This document shows, one piece after another, positions 11,634 through 22,559 of a DNA stretch of 64,000 nt. The DNA is taken from the NCBI GenBank assembly GCA_015039365.1, contig WION01000275.1, forward strand, positions 1 to 64,000, written 5' to 3'. The notes beneath the pieces are model-generated. The model was not told where the DNA came from. It did no database searches and worked only from the letters and a program-made list of their open reading frames with translations. Positions within the stretch are counted from its first letter, which is position 1. The number at the start of each line of letters is the position of its first letter. The translations under genes and the position numbers were made by a program. Origin of the DNA: Amanita rubescens. Its lineage: Eukaryota; Basidiomycota; Agaricomycetes; Agaricales; Amanitaceae.

Positions 11634-14512
11634 ATGTCAGAAGGTTTTTTCAAAGGGGCTCAACATTTCATTGTAATGGGTGGCCAGTTTACAGAGGTGG
11701 TTTAAATGTATTTTATGTGGAGTCTGTTGATAACCCACTCAAGATAAATCATTTCAATGACCCACCTTCTCCAAACACTGCTTTACCAGATTTACCACCT
11801 ATGAAGCTACCTAGTGCTTCCTTTACAGGTCGTGATCAATACTTGCAAAGACTGAAGCTCCATTTTAACTCCAGTATTGAGGGAAAAAGGAAAGTATTTC
11901 TTTTGCATGGTCTAGGAGGCATTGGCAAAACTCAAATTTGCCTTAAATTCATTGAAGAAAATCCTGACTTGTGAGTGCCTTGACATGGCCAATAGCATGG
12001 AAAAGGAATAAATCATTCAAGGTTTTCTGATGTATTCTGGATTGATGCTTCTTCAGATAGTAACATTGAGCTTGGACTCAAGCAGATAGCTCAAGCCTAC
12101 AATGCCTCTCCAGAGGCAAAAGCTTCAACTAGATCCATTCTCCAATGGATTTCAAACAGAGCCAAGTGGCTTATTGTCTATGATGGTGCAGATGGACATT
12201 ATTCAGTGGTTGAAAAATATCTCCCACCAGGAAAGGGAGGAAATATTTTGATAACTAGCAGAAATGCTGAATTAAAGAGAATTACATTGAACAAGAATTC
12301 AATGGAGGTACTTGACATGGAAAATGAAGAAGCTGTTTCCTTGCTTTTACAGTCAGCCATGCTTGATGAAGAACCTGACTATGTCATTGATATGGCCAGA
12401 AAACTGGTATCAGAACTGGGTGGGATTCCACTTGCTATTGACCAAGCAGGGGGGTACATGCATTCCTGTGGTTGCAGCATTGATGATTATCTGGAATTGT
12501 ATGCAAAGCATAGAGATGAATTAATGTCAAGTCCTAACTTCAGAGGTGCATCAGATTATGGGACATCTACATATGGAACATGGGATGTTGCAATGCATGA
12601 AATGGAGAGGATTGCTGCAGAGGGCATGGAAGGAGAAGCTCATGCAGCACAAACTGCCATCAATTTATTGAGAATTTTTGCATTTCTGAATCATGCCAAT
12701 ATACCAGGAGAATTATTCAAGAATGCTGCTGAAAACTACATGAAGAGAAATGTAAATGAAGAATCAGAGGATGGGCTTCCATTGTCAGTGAAACTCTTGG
12801 ATCATAAGACTTTGTTCTTGAGTGAGGAAGGTGTATGGGATAAATTTGAATTTCTTTATGGGATTCAAGTCTTGCTATCTTTTTCCTTGATCAAGTCCCA
12901 TAATCAGCTGTATTCAATGCATCTATTAGTGAATGCATGGAACAGGAGCAGACTACCAAAGGGAGAAGCTTCAGACTTGTATCAGAAAGCAATAGCAGTG
13001 TTATCTTGCTCAATAGTTCCTGATTATGCTGTTGATAACTATACATTTTGTCGAATGCTTGTACCACATCTTAGGTCAAGCACTTTGCATGCATTACAAA
13101 TGAAGTTTGAAAACACCTATTATGATGATGAACATGAAAGATTTTCATTTGTTTTTTATTGTGTGGGGGACTGGAATGAAAGCAAAAAGTTGCAGCAAGT
13201 GATAGTGAGTGAGAGAAGTGTGAGGCTTGGGCAGCATCATTTAACCACTCTTATGAGCATGAATAATTTAGCAATGACTTACAGTCATCAAGGAAGATGG
13301 GATGAGGCAGAGAAGCTGCAGTTGGAAGTGATGAATATAAGCAAAGCAAAGCTTGGACTGGATCATCCAAACACTCTTACAAACATGCACAATTTGGCAA
13401 TGACTTACAGTCATCAAGGAAAATGGGATGAGGCACAGAAGCTGCAGTTGGAAGTGATGAATATAAGCAATGCAAAGCATGGACTGGATCATCCAAACAC
13501 TGCTCTTCTGAGCATGAATAATTTGGCATTCACATACGGTCATCAAGGAAGATGGGATGAGGCACAGAAGCTGCAGTTGGAAGTGATGAATATAAGCAAA
13601 GCAAAGCTTGGATTGGATCATCCAAGCACTCTTCTGAGCATGAATAATTTAGCAATGACTTACAGTCATCAGGGAAGATGGGATGAGGCAGAGAAGCTGC
13701 AGTTGGAAGTGATGAATATAAGCAATGCAAAGCTTGGACTGGATCATCCAAACACTCTTCTGAGCATCAACAATTTGGCAATGACTTACAGTCGTCAAGG
13801 AAGATGGGATGAAGCAGAGAAGATGCAGTTGGAAGTGATGAATATAAGCAAAGCAAAGCTTGGACTGGATCATCCAAACACTCTTTCAAGCATGAATAAT
13901 TTGGCATTGACTTACAATAAACAAGGAAGATGGGATGAGGCAGAGAAGCTGCAATTGGAAGTGATGAATATAAGCAAAGCAAAGCTTGGACTGGATCATC
14001 CAAACACTCTTTTGAGCATGAATAATTTGGCATTGACTTACAATAAACAAGGAAGATGGGATGAGACAGAGAAGCTGCAATTGGAAGTGATGAATATAAG
14101 CAAAGCAAAGCTTGGACTGGATCATCCAAACACTCTTCTGAGCATGAACAATTTGGCAATGACTTATGATAATCAAGGAAGATGGGATGAGGCAGAGAAG
14201 CTGCAGTTGGAAGTGTTGGAAAAAAGAAAAACACAGATTGGGCTAGACCATCCAGACACTCTAGATAGCATGGCTGGCTTGTCATTGATATATTGGGATC
14301 AGGGTAAATGGGATGAAGCACAGGCCTTGTTAGCTCATGCTGTTGACAAGATGCAACAAGTTATAGGGTATCAACACCCAAGCACCCTTGGTTACATGAA
14401 AGAACTTGACAATCTTTCTAAAGCAAGGGATCAGATGAACTCACAAAAAATATGCAGCACCATTGGTATGTTACAGCTCACATACTCCAATTTGCACCTC
14501 ACTTGCATTTGA
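11634..14512 (+). CDS. NLR-type NB-ARC/TPR protein, copy 2
   Basis: Three exons (11634-11696, 11744-11970, 12022-14512) give 926 residues. Exons 1 and 2 have exactly the lengths of copy 1 (63 and 227 nt) and the same intron phases. Seen: MSEGFFKGAQHF..GGQFTE, Walker A GLGGIGKT, LIVYDGAD, GGIPLAIDQAGG, then nine 42-residue TPR units. It differs from copy 1 in two ways. It has three fewer repeats. It also stops early: the sequence after 14512 still resembles the basic tail of copy 1 (FKKKFKKIW), but intervening stops put it out of reach. The predicted role is a STAND sensor, as for copy 1. The intact RNase T2 gene is convergent with it, 256 bp away. A GTG at 12206 is not the start, because the upstream exons carry the P-loop. 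Confidence 0.93.
13250..14386 (+). repeat. Nine tandem 126-bp TPR-coding repeats (NLR copy 2)
   Basis: Nine units; one contains an extra codon (HPNTALL). Units share MTYSHQGRWDEAEKLQLEV and ISKAKLGLDHPNT, a version private to this gene. Confidence 0.97.
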
Positions 14513-14768
14513 TATAGCCTGAGCTTGCCTAGCTCAATGACCAGTTAGAAACAATACTACCTCTGCACAACTTCAAGAAAAAGTTCAAGAAAATATGGAG
14601 CTTTAAGTAGTTTTACATCTGTGTTCAGAGTGTAATATAGACAGCCTTGAGCCAAGGAATCAAAGTATTGATGATATATTTACGAGAGAAACACAGTATC
14701 ATTGAATCACACTATATAACCAAACTATATGTACACATGTCCAAAAATATACTGATTCACGGCCGCCA

Positions 14769-16079
14769 TCACTGATTCTTGGGCTCGTACCTGATCCCCT
14801 CCTGAGGACATTTACCAGGGGAGGGAGCATCGACGGGGACGAATGACCCATCAATGACAGAGCCTTGAAGGTTGAACCATATGTAGGCTTCATTCAAGTA
14901 TTTGCCGTGACAATCAAAGGAAGGCATCGCCTACGCATCACCATCGTAAGTTTGATATATACTTCGATGTTAAATAAGCTTACACCAAAGGCAGATGATA
15001 GAGCGGATTCGAGATCGGAGAGGGAGTAGGTTTTGTGACTGGAAGGCGTGATACCCGCGTTGGAGAGAGCGTTGTAGATGTTGTATTGCTGGTGAACTGG
15101 TCAACGACGATAGCCAAAATGGGCGTCGAAGGGATATAAGCTTACCTGGAAAAGTCCGACGGCGGTTTGGAAAAACGCGACGGCTTCGGCTCCTGTTGGG
15201 CTGTCTGGGGAAAGACAGCTTGGGTTCAAGGTGCTGTGGCGCGGTTTCAACAATCAAGCGTCAGGAATAGTAGAATAACCGACTCACCTGTAGCACGTTC
15301 CGTGTTTATCCCATTCGTGCTAGGGTCGGGAGTGAGATACGAAACAGGATTAACGACACATTTACCTCCCAGAAATGTTCAGTCTGGCCGTGATTATCGA
15401 CCCAGTACGTCTGCATAAACGAAAAGGTATCACCTGCGCCTTGGTCGCTAAGTAACTATGGCAATAATGTTAGCTAGAGCGACTGAGGAGGATAAATCGG
15501 GCATACACCGCCTATATTGGTATAATCACGCGACGAATCGCATCCTTGGTCCCATTTACCATCGCAGCTGTGCAAGGAATCAGCGCACAGACGTCCATAT
15601 ACGGACAAGCTCTTACTGGTTAGGCCACAATCCTAACGACCGGGGTAGGTCAGTTGACTGACACACACACTGCCTCGCAACGACACTCACCATGTATAGT
15701 CCAACTATCAGAAGGCCCGCTAGGCGGATGCGTATCCCAAAACTACACGAACGTGCGCGCGCTCGTCAGCAACATGACAAAAAAAACCGTCATAGTGACG
15801 AACCTGCGTCAAAGAGATAAGACCCTGCAAAAATATGAGTACGTTGTCATCCTCTTTTTATATATTAAAATCCCGACTTACCCCTGGATATTCGTAACAA
15901 CACAAATTTGACCTGTCAGCGTTGGGCGTACAAGACGCTGGAGAGTTGACGGGGCAACTACTACTTCTAGCACTAGACGAGAGGGAAGAGGGAACCTGAA
16001 AGAATCCATCCGGATGGGTAACTGCCAAAACCGACGCGGCCAAGACGGCAACATAAACTAAGGAAGGAGAGAGCAGCAT
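14769..16079 (-). CDS. Secreted ribonuclease T2
   Basis: Ten exons (16079-15882, 15824-15804, 15742-15691, 15632-15617, 15567-15507, 15455-15366, 15319-15288, 15233-15146, 15088-14984, 14930-14769) join in phase to 274 residues. A signal peptide (MLLSPSLVYVAVLAASVLA) is followed by CCYEYPGG. Catalytic site CAS I is WTIHGLWPN, split across exons 3 and 4, and CAS II is FWEHEWDKHGTC; together these supply the His/Glu/Lys/His set of RNase T2. Cysteines fit the disulfide pattern of the family. It should cleave single-stranded RNA outside the cell or in the vacuole through a 2',3'-cyclic intermediate. Exon 4 is only 16 nt and exon 2 only 21 nt. It is convergent with NLR copy 2. Two dead relatives lie at 6551 and 22019. 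Confidence 0.95.
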
Positions 16080-16343
16080 GGTAGCAGTGATGGTGGAAAT
16101 ACCAAGTGGGGGAAAGGTTCGCCTACGTCGTTTATGTATTTAATCCCGGTGGGAAAATAAGTAGGTTGCGTTCGGTTAAACGAGTACATTGTTACTGGCC
16201 GCAATACACTGAACCCAGGTCAGTGGCGTGGTGAAGGAAGATTAGAATTACCCACTTTGACAGCCACTTTGATGGTAGATACTAAGATAGTGATGTGACG
16301 TGACAAACGTGACTTTTCAACCCTGACTTGAACCCACGCACAC
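16080..16343. promoter_or_regulatory. Divergent promoter, RNase T2 / rhodanese gene
   Basis: 264 bp between divergent start codons. No element assigned. Confidence 0.4.
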
Positions 16344-17491
16344 ATGTCGACGTATCGCAGCGAAAGCTTAAGCAGCCTTGGCGCGCTCGTTCGTCGTGAC
16401 GAGGCCAAGCTCAAGCTCAAACCGGCGCCAACGAGCAGTTCGATTATCACCGTTCCAACTGCACCTCTCCGCACGCTAGACGATATCCGGAACCAAGTCG
16501 CGCACGAAGTCGCCATGCGCGCCATCGCCAAAGGCAGAGTGCACGACGGTGAGTGACGAAGTCGTCACGAGCCACCCACCCCAACAACGCGTACACTCAC
16601 GCCCTTGTATGTGAAAAAAAAAAGGCGTACGAACAGGCGTATGCCTCACATTTTCAAAATCATCCGACGAAACGTTTCTTTTCACCGTCGGCTCGGTGAT
16701 CCAAGAAAACTTGTTATTACAAGATCATTTGTTTATCATCGGCACGACTGGAGGCGCGTCGGACGAATCTTCTTTTCCAGCGACAAGAGAGATTCAAACC
16801 GTTAATACCCTCTTGATTTGCGGGTCGTCGTTTGACCAAATCGACCGTGCGAGGTTATTGACGGGGTCTAAATTCCTCGGACGGATCGTTAGCGCGACGG
16901 ATACGCTACCGAATAAACAGTGGCTCGCGAGTGTCATTGACCTCGGTGCAAGTCCGTACGATGAAGACGCGTTGTGGGATGTGGCGGTGAAAGCTGTACG
17001 TGGAGGAGGAACGCGGGATCCGAAGAGTCCGCCGGAGGGGTCGAAAGGGATCGAGGAGATGTTGGAAGAGGCACGTGTGAGGTTGGTTAGGCTCACGCCT
17101 GAAGAAGCGTTCGCTGAGTTGGTGAATGGAGGAAGCACCACCGCGTTCCTGGTTGACATTCGACCGGCGGAGGAGAGGGAGCGAGAAGGCGGAATAGGTG
17201 GATCGTTGATCATAGAGCGCAACGTGCTAGAGTGGAGATTTGACCCTCGGTGTGAAGCCCGCCTGACCATCGCGGACAGGTACGATCTGAGAGTGATTGT
17301 GTTCTGTCAAGAAGGATACACGTCCAGGTGGGTTCCGACAAGCTGTGTGGTAAAAAAAGTTGACGGAATGGGATAGTTTGGCAGCGCACTCGTTGCAGCA
17401 GCTAGGATTGTCGAATGCGACTGACATAATCGGGGGATACAAGGCTTGGCGAGAGGCGGGATTGCCATATGATGGACCGGAGGTAACGTAA
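16344..17491 (+). CDS. Rhodanese-domain protein
   Basis: Three exons (16344-16548, 16625-17327, 17377-17491) give 340 residues. The C-terminal rhodanese domain reads FLVDIRPAEERE, RNVLEWRFDP, VIVFCQEGYTSSLAA and IIGGYKAW. The Cys in FCQEGYTS is at the position of the persulfide-forming catalytic Cys, so sulfurtransferase activity is plausible. The N-terminal 210 residues (with NTLLICGSSFDQIDRARLL) are not recognised. The second intron interrupts the active-site loop directly after the catalytic Cys segment. Substrate and compartment are unknown; no clear targeting peptide was seen. Confidence 0.85.
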
Positions 17492-17656
17492 AATGGCGAC
17501 CACATGGTACCTGAGCGTTCCTGCGTTCCACATGAAAGATACCATATATAAACGTGCCGGTGAAATTAAATATAAGTTACGCTCTTATATGTATTAGCGC
17601 AGTCCACGTTTATGACCATACGAAAAAAAACAATTGAATACAGCAGCATGGTAAGA

Positions 17657-18766
17657 TTACGATTGGTGATGGTGCTCGGATGGACGCGAAGCGTCCTGCG
17701 AGGCCCTTATGGTCTCTACGCTCGGATGATCGGCAACTGTGGAAAGTCCGGGTGGATTGTCCGGAACTTCGTCGAGCGAGCTAGGTTCCCTCCGGCTGAG
17801 CCTGGAGGCTTGGGAGGAGCAAATAGTGGAGACTTCCTCGATCGGGGGTAATTGAGCAAGCACGGTGGAATTTCGATTCGTGAGTCGCATGACGGAATCG
17901 TACATGGGAGGTGGGTCGAGCACCGCGGTTGGATTGGGCGGTGGGTGGGTATAGCGGGGCAATGGGACGCGGGCTGAAGCGGATGCTGTGGAAGAAGGGG
18001 GGAGATGGAGAGAAAGACCCTGTGTACGCTCGAGCTCTGCTTGACGCTGTCTTCGGACGCGGAGACGCTGACGGCGGATTTTAATGATACTAATAGCGAG
18101 ACCGAGGGAGAATAAAGACGTGATGCCGACGCTTGCCGCTATGGCGCCTGCGATTGCGCCGATCTGCTCTTGACTGCTTTGATTTCTTGGGCAAGTCAGG
18201 GACGAGCTTTGCACAAAGATTGTAGGTACTCACGGGATACTTGTAGCCGTCAGGGAAGATTGGGTTGAATTGTCTGTCGCTGTTGCTTGACGAGGCTGAA
18301 TACGCAGAACAGGAGTGGAATCCACTGTGTAAACAAGTTGGTCAAAGAGAAATATTGAGTCTGGTGCGACATCAACGCGGAGGGTATGGAAAGTATTTGG
18401 GAGAGCGGTTTGAGCGAGTACGAGAGGATCTGTAGGAATCTGGGCATAGGGAGAAAGGGGTAGACCGTCGAGGGAAAAAGAAAGGTTGAGAAAAAGAGGT
18501 TGGGGAATAGAATAGAGATACAAGGCTGTGCCTGTACAAGGTGAGGAAGACTGAGGTGAGTAAGAAGAAGTATATAACGAACCTCGAAAGCTCAGCTGAA
18601 AGGCAGCATTCTGGGAATGGATTGAACGGTGACAAGAAGAGCTAGAAATGTCCCAGGCGTCATTGGGAATATATAGAACTTCATTGTCGTCATGGTCAAT
18701 GGTGATATTGGCTTGCATTGCTTTAGATAAGGCAAAGAAGGCGAGGATAATAACATGGGTGAGCAT
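17657..18766 (-). CDS. Secretory single-pass membrane protein, function unknown
   Basis: Two exons (18766-18234, 18185-17657), 353 residues from the chosen start. MLTHVIILAFFALSKAMQA looks like a signal peptide. A Ser/Thr-rich ectodomain with several N-x-S/T sites follows. One membrane span (about GAIAGAIAASVGITSLFSLG) is followed by a basic stop-transfer (KIRRQRLRVRRQR) and a Pro/Ser-rich cytosolic tail. This layout is common in basidiomycete cell-surface proteins of unknown role. An in-frame ATG at 18829 would bury the signal peptide and come within 18 bp of the VPS36 start, so I prefer 18766. Confidence 0.75.
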
Positions 18767-18847
18767 GGGCGTATGCAAAGCGCAAAGGCATCGCACCACG
18801 AACGTTCCTCTGCCATACGCTCCCATCAAACCATCATTACCGCTCTA

Positions 18848-20233
18848 ATGGCACTTGACCGCTGCACTGCTTCCGTCACTCCCGCCCGTCCCGACGAAAG
18901 ATTCATAGTTGAAGTTGATAATGTCGGTATTTATCAAGGGTATGTTTAATTACACGTTCAACTCTATCCTCACCGCCCTAGCATTCACAAGGTTCCCCAA
19001 AGACAAGCCGGTCAAATTCGTCTCTCAGATTTCAGACTTTGTTATCTCGACAATACAAACTCGCTTCTCTCTTTTCAACTTCACCTCGCTCAAATCCTTC
19101 AATCTGATTATTATGCCGGTCTCTTTACCTCATCTCCAAAAGTCACTCTCCATCTCACTCCTGCTCCTCAACAATCAGATTGGTTCTGCCACGTCTGCTC
19201 CTTCAATAACCCTTATGTACTCAACGTCTGCTCTCTTTGCGGCGTTCCTCAACCTCCCCAATCCCCATCCACGTCATGTCCCGCTTGCACCTTTCTCAAC
19301 CCTCCCGATAGATCCACATGCGAGATTTGCGAATCTCCACTAGATGACATTCTCATTATCAAACTCAGTTTTAGAAAAGGTGGAGACAAGCCTTTTTACG
19401 CTGCCCTCAAACGCGCCCTCCAAGCCAAAGCATGGCTCGCCGCGCCCTCTACCAGCAGCAGCACGACAACCGGCACAGGAATCAGCGGTATCCTCCACAC
19501 CGCAAAAGCATCTGCGCAGGGCCAACAAGACCACCTCAAAGACGCTCTACAAGACTTGGAAGCTCTCATGGCCAAAGCCAAAGACATGGTCACTCTCGCC
19601 GCCGACCTCAACGAAAAACTCTCGGCTACACGCGCATCCGAGCCGGAAGAAGCGACTTTTATCCGGTCCTCCCTCTCCCAGCTCGGCTTGCAAATGCCAA
19701 ACGCGCCAGTAACCCTCGACATGATCAAAGACGAACGAAAATGGTTCGAATCCCTCGCGAGAGAGCTCGCCCACGTTTTTTTACAGGGTATCATGAAAAA
19801 TCGCGGTATCGTCGCTCTCGACGAAGTCTGGGGAGGTTGGAATCGAGCTAGAGGTGTAGCTCTTATCCCTCCCGCGACTTTTTTGCAAGTCGTCCCTCTT
19901 TTGCCGTTATATACGACTCCTACGATCCATATGCGCACTCTCGACTCGGGATTGACCGTACTCCATACTCCACCGTATACTCCTGCCGCTTTTGCTTCCC
20001 GTCTCACTGGTTTTCTCTCTCTCGTTGGTCCGCAGACAACGACAGAGATTGCAATCGAGGAGGGCTTGTCTTTTAGCCTCGTCAACGAGCTCGTGCACGC
20101 CGTCGAGGTAGAGAGTCACATTATCAGAGACGACGCGAGTACAGCCTTGGCCGGCGGCGGAGGTGTAGCAGGCGCTCAAGTCAGATGGTGGGTAAACTTC
20201 TTTCAGGGTTACATCTGGGACGGACAAACATAG
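18848..20233 (+). CDS. VPS36: ESCRT-II subunit Vps36
   Basis: Two exons (18848-18939, 18982-20233), a 42-nt intron, 447 residues. An N-terminal GLUE-type domain (VDNVGIYQG, RLCYLD, DYYAGLFTSSPKVTLHL) contains two Npl4-type zinc fingers, DWFCHVCSFNNP..CSLCG and SCPACTFLNPP..CEIC. A coiled coil and the EAP30 winged-helix domain follow (TATFIRS-like segment, ARGVALIPPATFLQV, GLSFSLVNELVHAVE, WWVNFF). Vps36 with Vps22 and Vps25 forms ESCRT-II, which sorts ubiquitinated cargo into multivesicular bodies; the zinc fingers bind ubiquitin and ESCRT-I in yeast. The gene ends 22 bp before the convergent carrier gene. Confidence 0.93.
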
Positions 20234-20255
20234 TAAACTTCTATAATAATGATAT

Positions 20256-21814
20256 CTAGTACGGAGGTCCCAACACTAGTATTAGACGTTGTTAGCAATT
20301 GTATCATAACATGACGCATAGACGCACCTTGTCTAAATACTCCCAGAGTAAACTCTACCACGAGCAACAACACTCCGCCTCCGGGTGCCAACCGCAACAC
20401 TTTGGGTACAAAGCCCTTGTACAGCGCTGCCAACCCTTCCTCGCGAGCGATCGTGACAAGCGCGGGGTATGTCCAATTGTACTTGGGCGCTACGCCAGGT
20501 ACCTTGGTCGCTCCTTGTATACGCGATTTCACCACCTAAATAAAGGGGGGGGCGTCAGCGTCGCTCAAAAAACATGTCGCTCTCACATCAAACCTGAGTT
20601 TTACATAAAAATCAACTCTCCCGTGATGCGAGCAAACCACTTACGGTGTATTCAATGCCGTCCCTGCAAACCCTCCAATAGATCCAGATATGAAATTGTT
20701 GAGTAATTGACCCTGTTGAGTCTATATCGTACGGTCAATTTCGAGCACTTGCCAGGGTGGTGTTCGTTTCAAACTTACTTCGGCTTTGGGGAGTTTAGTC
20801 CGTACTTGGAATATACACCCAAAGTATCCTCCGTTCCACCAAAAGTGCCTAACGAACGAAACGAAACGAAACGAACGTGTCATTATTTGGGTGTTGTGTC
20901 CGCATGGTGTGTGTGTGTTCTAACCTCCAAAAGGTCGATTCCATCCCCGCATAGAGACCTAACAATCCTTCCTTTCGTACGATTTGAGTTAGGACATCCA
21001 TAGGTCCCTTGAATGTAGACGATTTATCTTGAAGCCTAAACGCCACGATCAGAGAAAAAAAACTTTTTTTTAACTTGGGTAGGCTTTACTTGATCTTGAC
21101 CAGTTCAAACGGTACCACGACGAAACTCTCCTAATAAAGGGACCAGTGATATCTAGGTGTGCAAGCGCGGAACAAAAAGGAACGTACTCACGGTAGCGCC
21201 TGCGCTACACCCTGTTAGGATAGATAGCTGTTGCGTCATTTTTTTCTCTCCCGATAGTTCTAAGTACGTCTTGCCCCAAAAATCGTTGGCGGCGCTAGTA
21301 CACATGGCGTTAAGACTCGGTGGGTGGCTGGGTGTAGGTATAATACCAACAATTTGACGGCACGCTTTGGGGCTTCCAGCAAAAGTGGGGGAACGAGTCC
21401 TCTATACAGTCGACCAAACCTGAAAACGCAGAAGATAAACAAAACGCCGGATCGCATATGTGGCCTACTTACCCTTCGTCCTTGATAATGGAAGTGAAGG
21501 AGCTAACCAAACCTTGACTCTTCCCCGTCGATAGCTGCATCCGTGTCTTGACCTATTACGGTAGGGGTTTTTTACCGTCGAATACAGCCATGCATACATG
21601 TACCTACAACATCTGAAAGAAAAAGTTTATCGTCAAATAAAGCAGAAAAGCAAACACGCCCACCTAGAGGGTAAAAAGTTAGAATCTCCGATACACCCGC
21701 AATCGCTCCGGCGGTAAAATTAGCAATAAACGGAAGAGCTGTTATTAAATAATCAGTATACAACAAACATTTACAGTGGGACTTGAACTCACGCTTTTTC
21801 TGTTGCTGAGCCAT
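20256..21814 (-). CDS. ODC1: Mitochondrial 2-oxodicarboxylate carrier
   Basis: Thirteen exons give 295 residues, the normal size of the family. Exons: 21814-21793, 21738-21664, 21612-21608, 21552-21473, 21419-21351, 21294-21192, 21130-21090, 21035-20925, 20848-20779, 20721-20645, 20593-20587, 20535-20328, 20275-20256. The three solute-carrier repeats are visible: FYPLDVVKTRMQL, VPFELVKIKLQD and TPFDVVKSRIQ, with the middle landmarks NFTAGAIAGVSEIL and LYRGLVPPLLLEAPKRA typical of Odc1/SLC25A21. It exchanges 2-oxoadipate and 2-oxoglutarate across the inner membrane for lysine metabolism. Exons of 5 and 7 nt encode the Asp of the first and third PxDxxK signatures. The last intron and the ending LGPPY are preferred over read-through. 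Confidence 0.92.
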
Positions 21815-21845
21815 TTGGGTGTTGGCGGAGGTAAGTAAGAGGTAT

Positions 21846-22018
21846 CAGCACAGAAATCGGAGCATCGGAAACCTCGGGTTCGTGGTTTATTTGTCTCTGT
21901 GTATGCTCTCAGTTCGTCTCCGAAGCGATGTGCTCGGATGGTCAAATCTCCTAGTCTGGCCGGCATCTGATCCCCTGGACAGGCGTTACTCGAAGGCTTC
22001 CGAAGGCAAACTCGCCGC
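21846..22018 (+). pseudogene. SRP9 fragment (5' leader and parts of exons 1-2)
   Basis: Patchy match to the SRP9 gene at 24580-24830: GCATCGGAA, TTGTCTCTGTGTATGCTC, GATGTGCTCGGATGGTC and TACTCGAAGGCTTCCGAAGGCAAACTCG. The sequence between leader and exon 2 is largely lost. It abuts the next fragment directly. Confidence 0.7.
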
Positions 22019-22410
22019 GCAGTTAGGATGGCAAAATGGGACAAAGGATGAGATCCGTCGCAGGACTTAGTAGGCGATGTATGTCTGTTTTGTCCTCAGT
22101 CGCGCTAGCTAATATCATTTCCATGGTTATTTAGGGACGGAGGTGCAGGTGACACCTCTACGGACGTACTGGATTGACAACCACGGTCAGACTGAACATT
22201 TCTGGGAGGTAGGTAACCTTACTTTGTGCAGTTAACGCTCACACCCGAGCTTAGCACGATACAGGTGAACCGTTCGATCTGCTGCACTCAATGCTTGATC
22301 GTTTATTTAACCGCACCGCAGTACCTTGAACCCAAGCCGTCTTCCCCAGATGGCAGCCAAACGGGAGCCGAAGCTGTCGCGTTTGTCCAAACCGATATCC
22401 CTTCCGCGCC
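22019..22410 (+). pseudogene. Second ribonuclease T2 remnant
   Basis: It follows the intact RNase T2 gene exon by exon from the segment after CAS I to the exon ending in AVAFFQ, including intron remains. Matches: ATGGCAAAATGGGACAAAGG, GGTCAGACTGAACATTTCTG, TACCTTGAACCCAAGC and GGGAGCCGAAGCTGTCGCG. The small exon carrying CAS II has collapsed to about 10 nt (CACGATACAG), removing the catalytic residues. Stops and frameshifts are present throughout, and the 5' and 3' ends are missing. Confidence 0.85.
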
Positions 22411-22559
22411 CAGCACCCCAACAATCGAACACAATCCAAAATAATGCAGGAAATCGACAGAAAATCGGCTCGAATAGCCACGTTTCTCACTGGGAGGCCT
22501 GATCTCCGTGAGCATCCTGCAACCACCTGCACTCCCTCCCCTCCCCCCATCCGTCCTTT

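Noticed and set aside
19396..20085. 229-codon frame opposite VPS36
   Set aside because: Antisense shadow of a confidently identified gene; no recognisable domain.
20209..20275. Read-through C-terminus of the carrier gene
   Set aside because: It adds residues unlike the family and overlaps VPS36; a canonical 52-nt intron gives the ending LGPPY.
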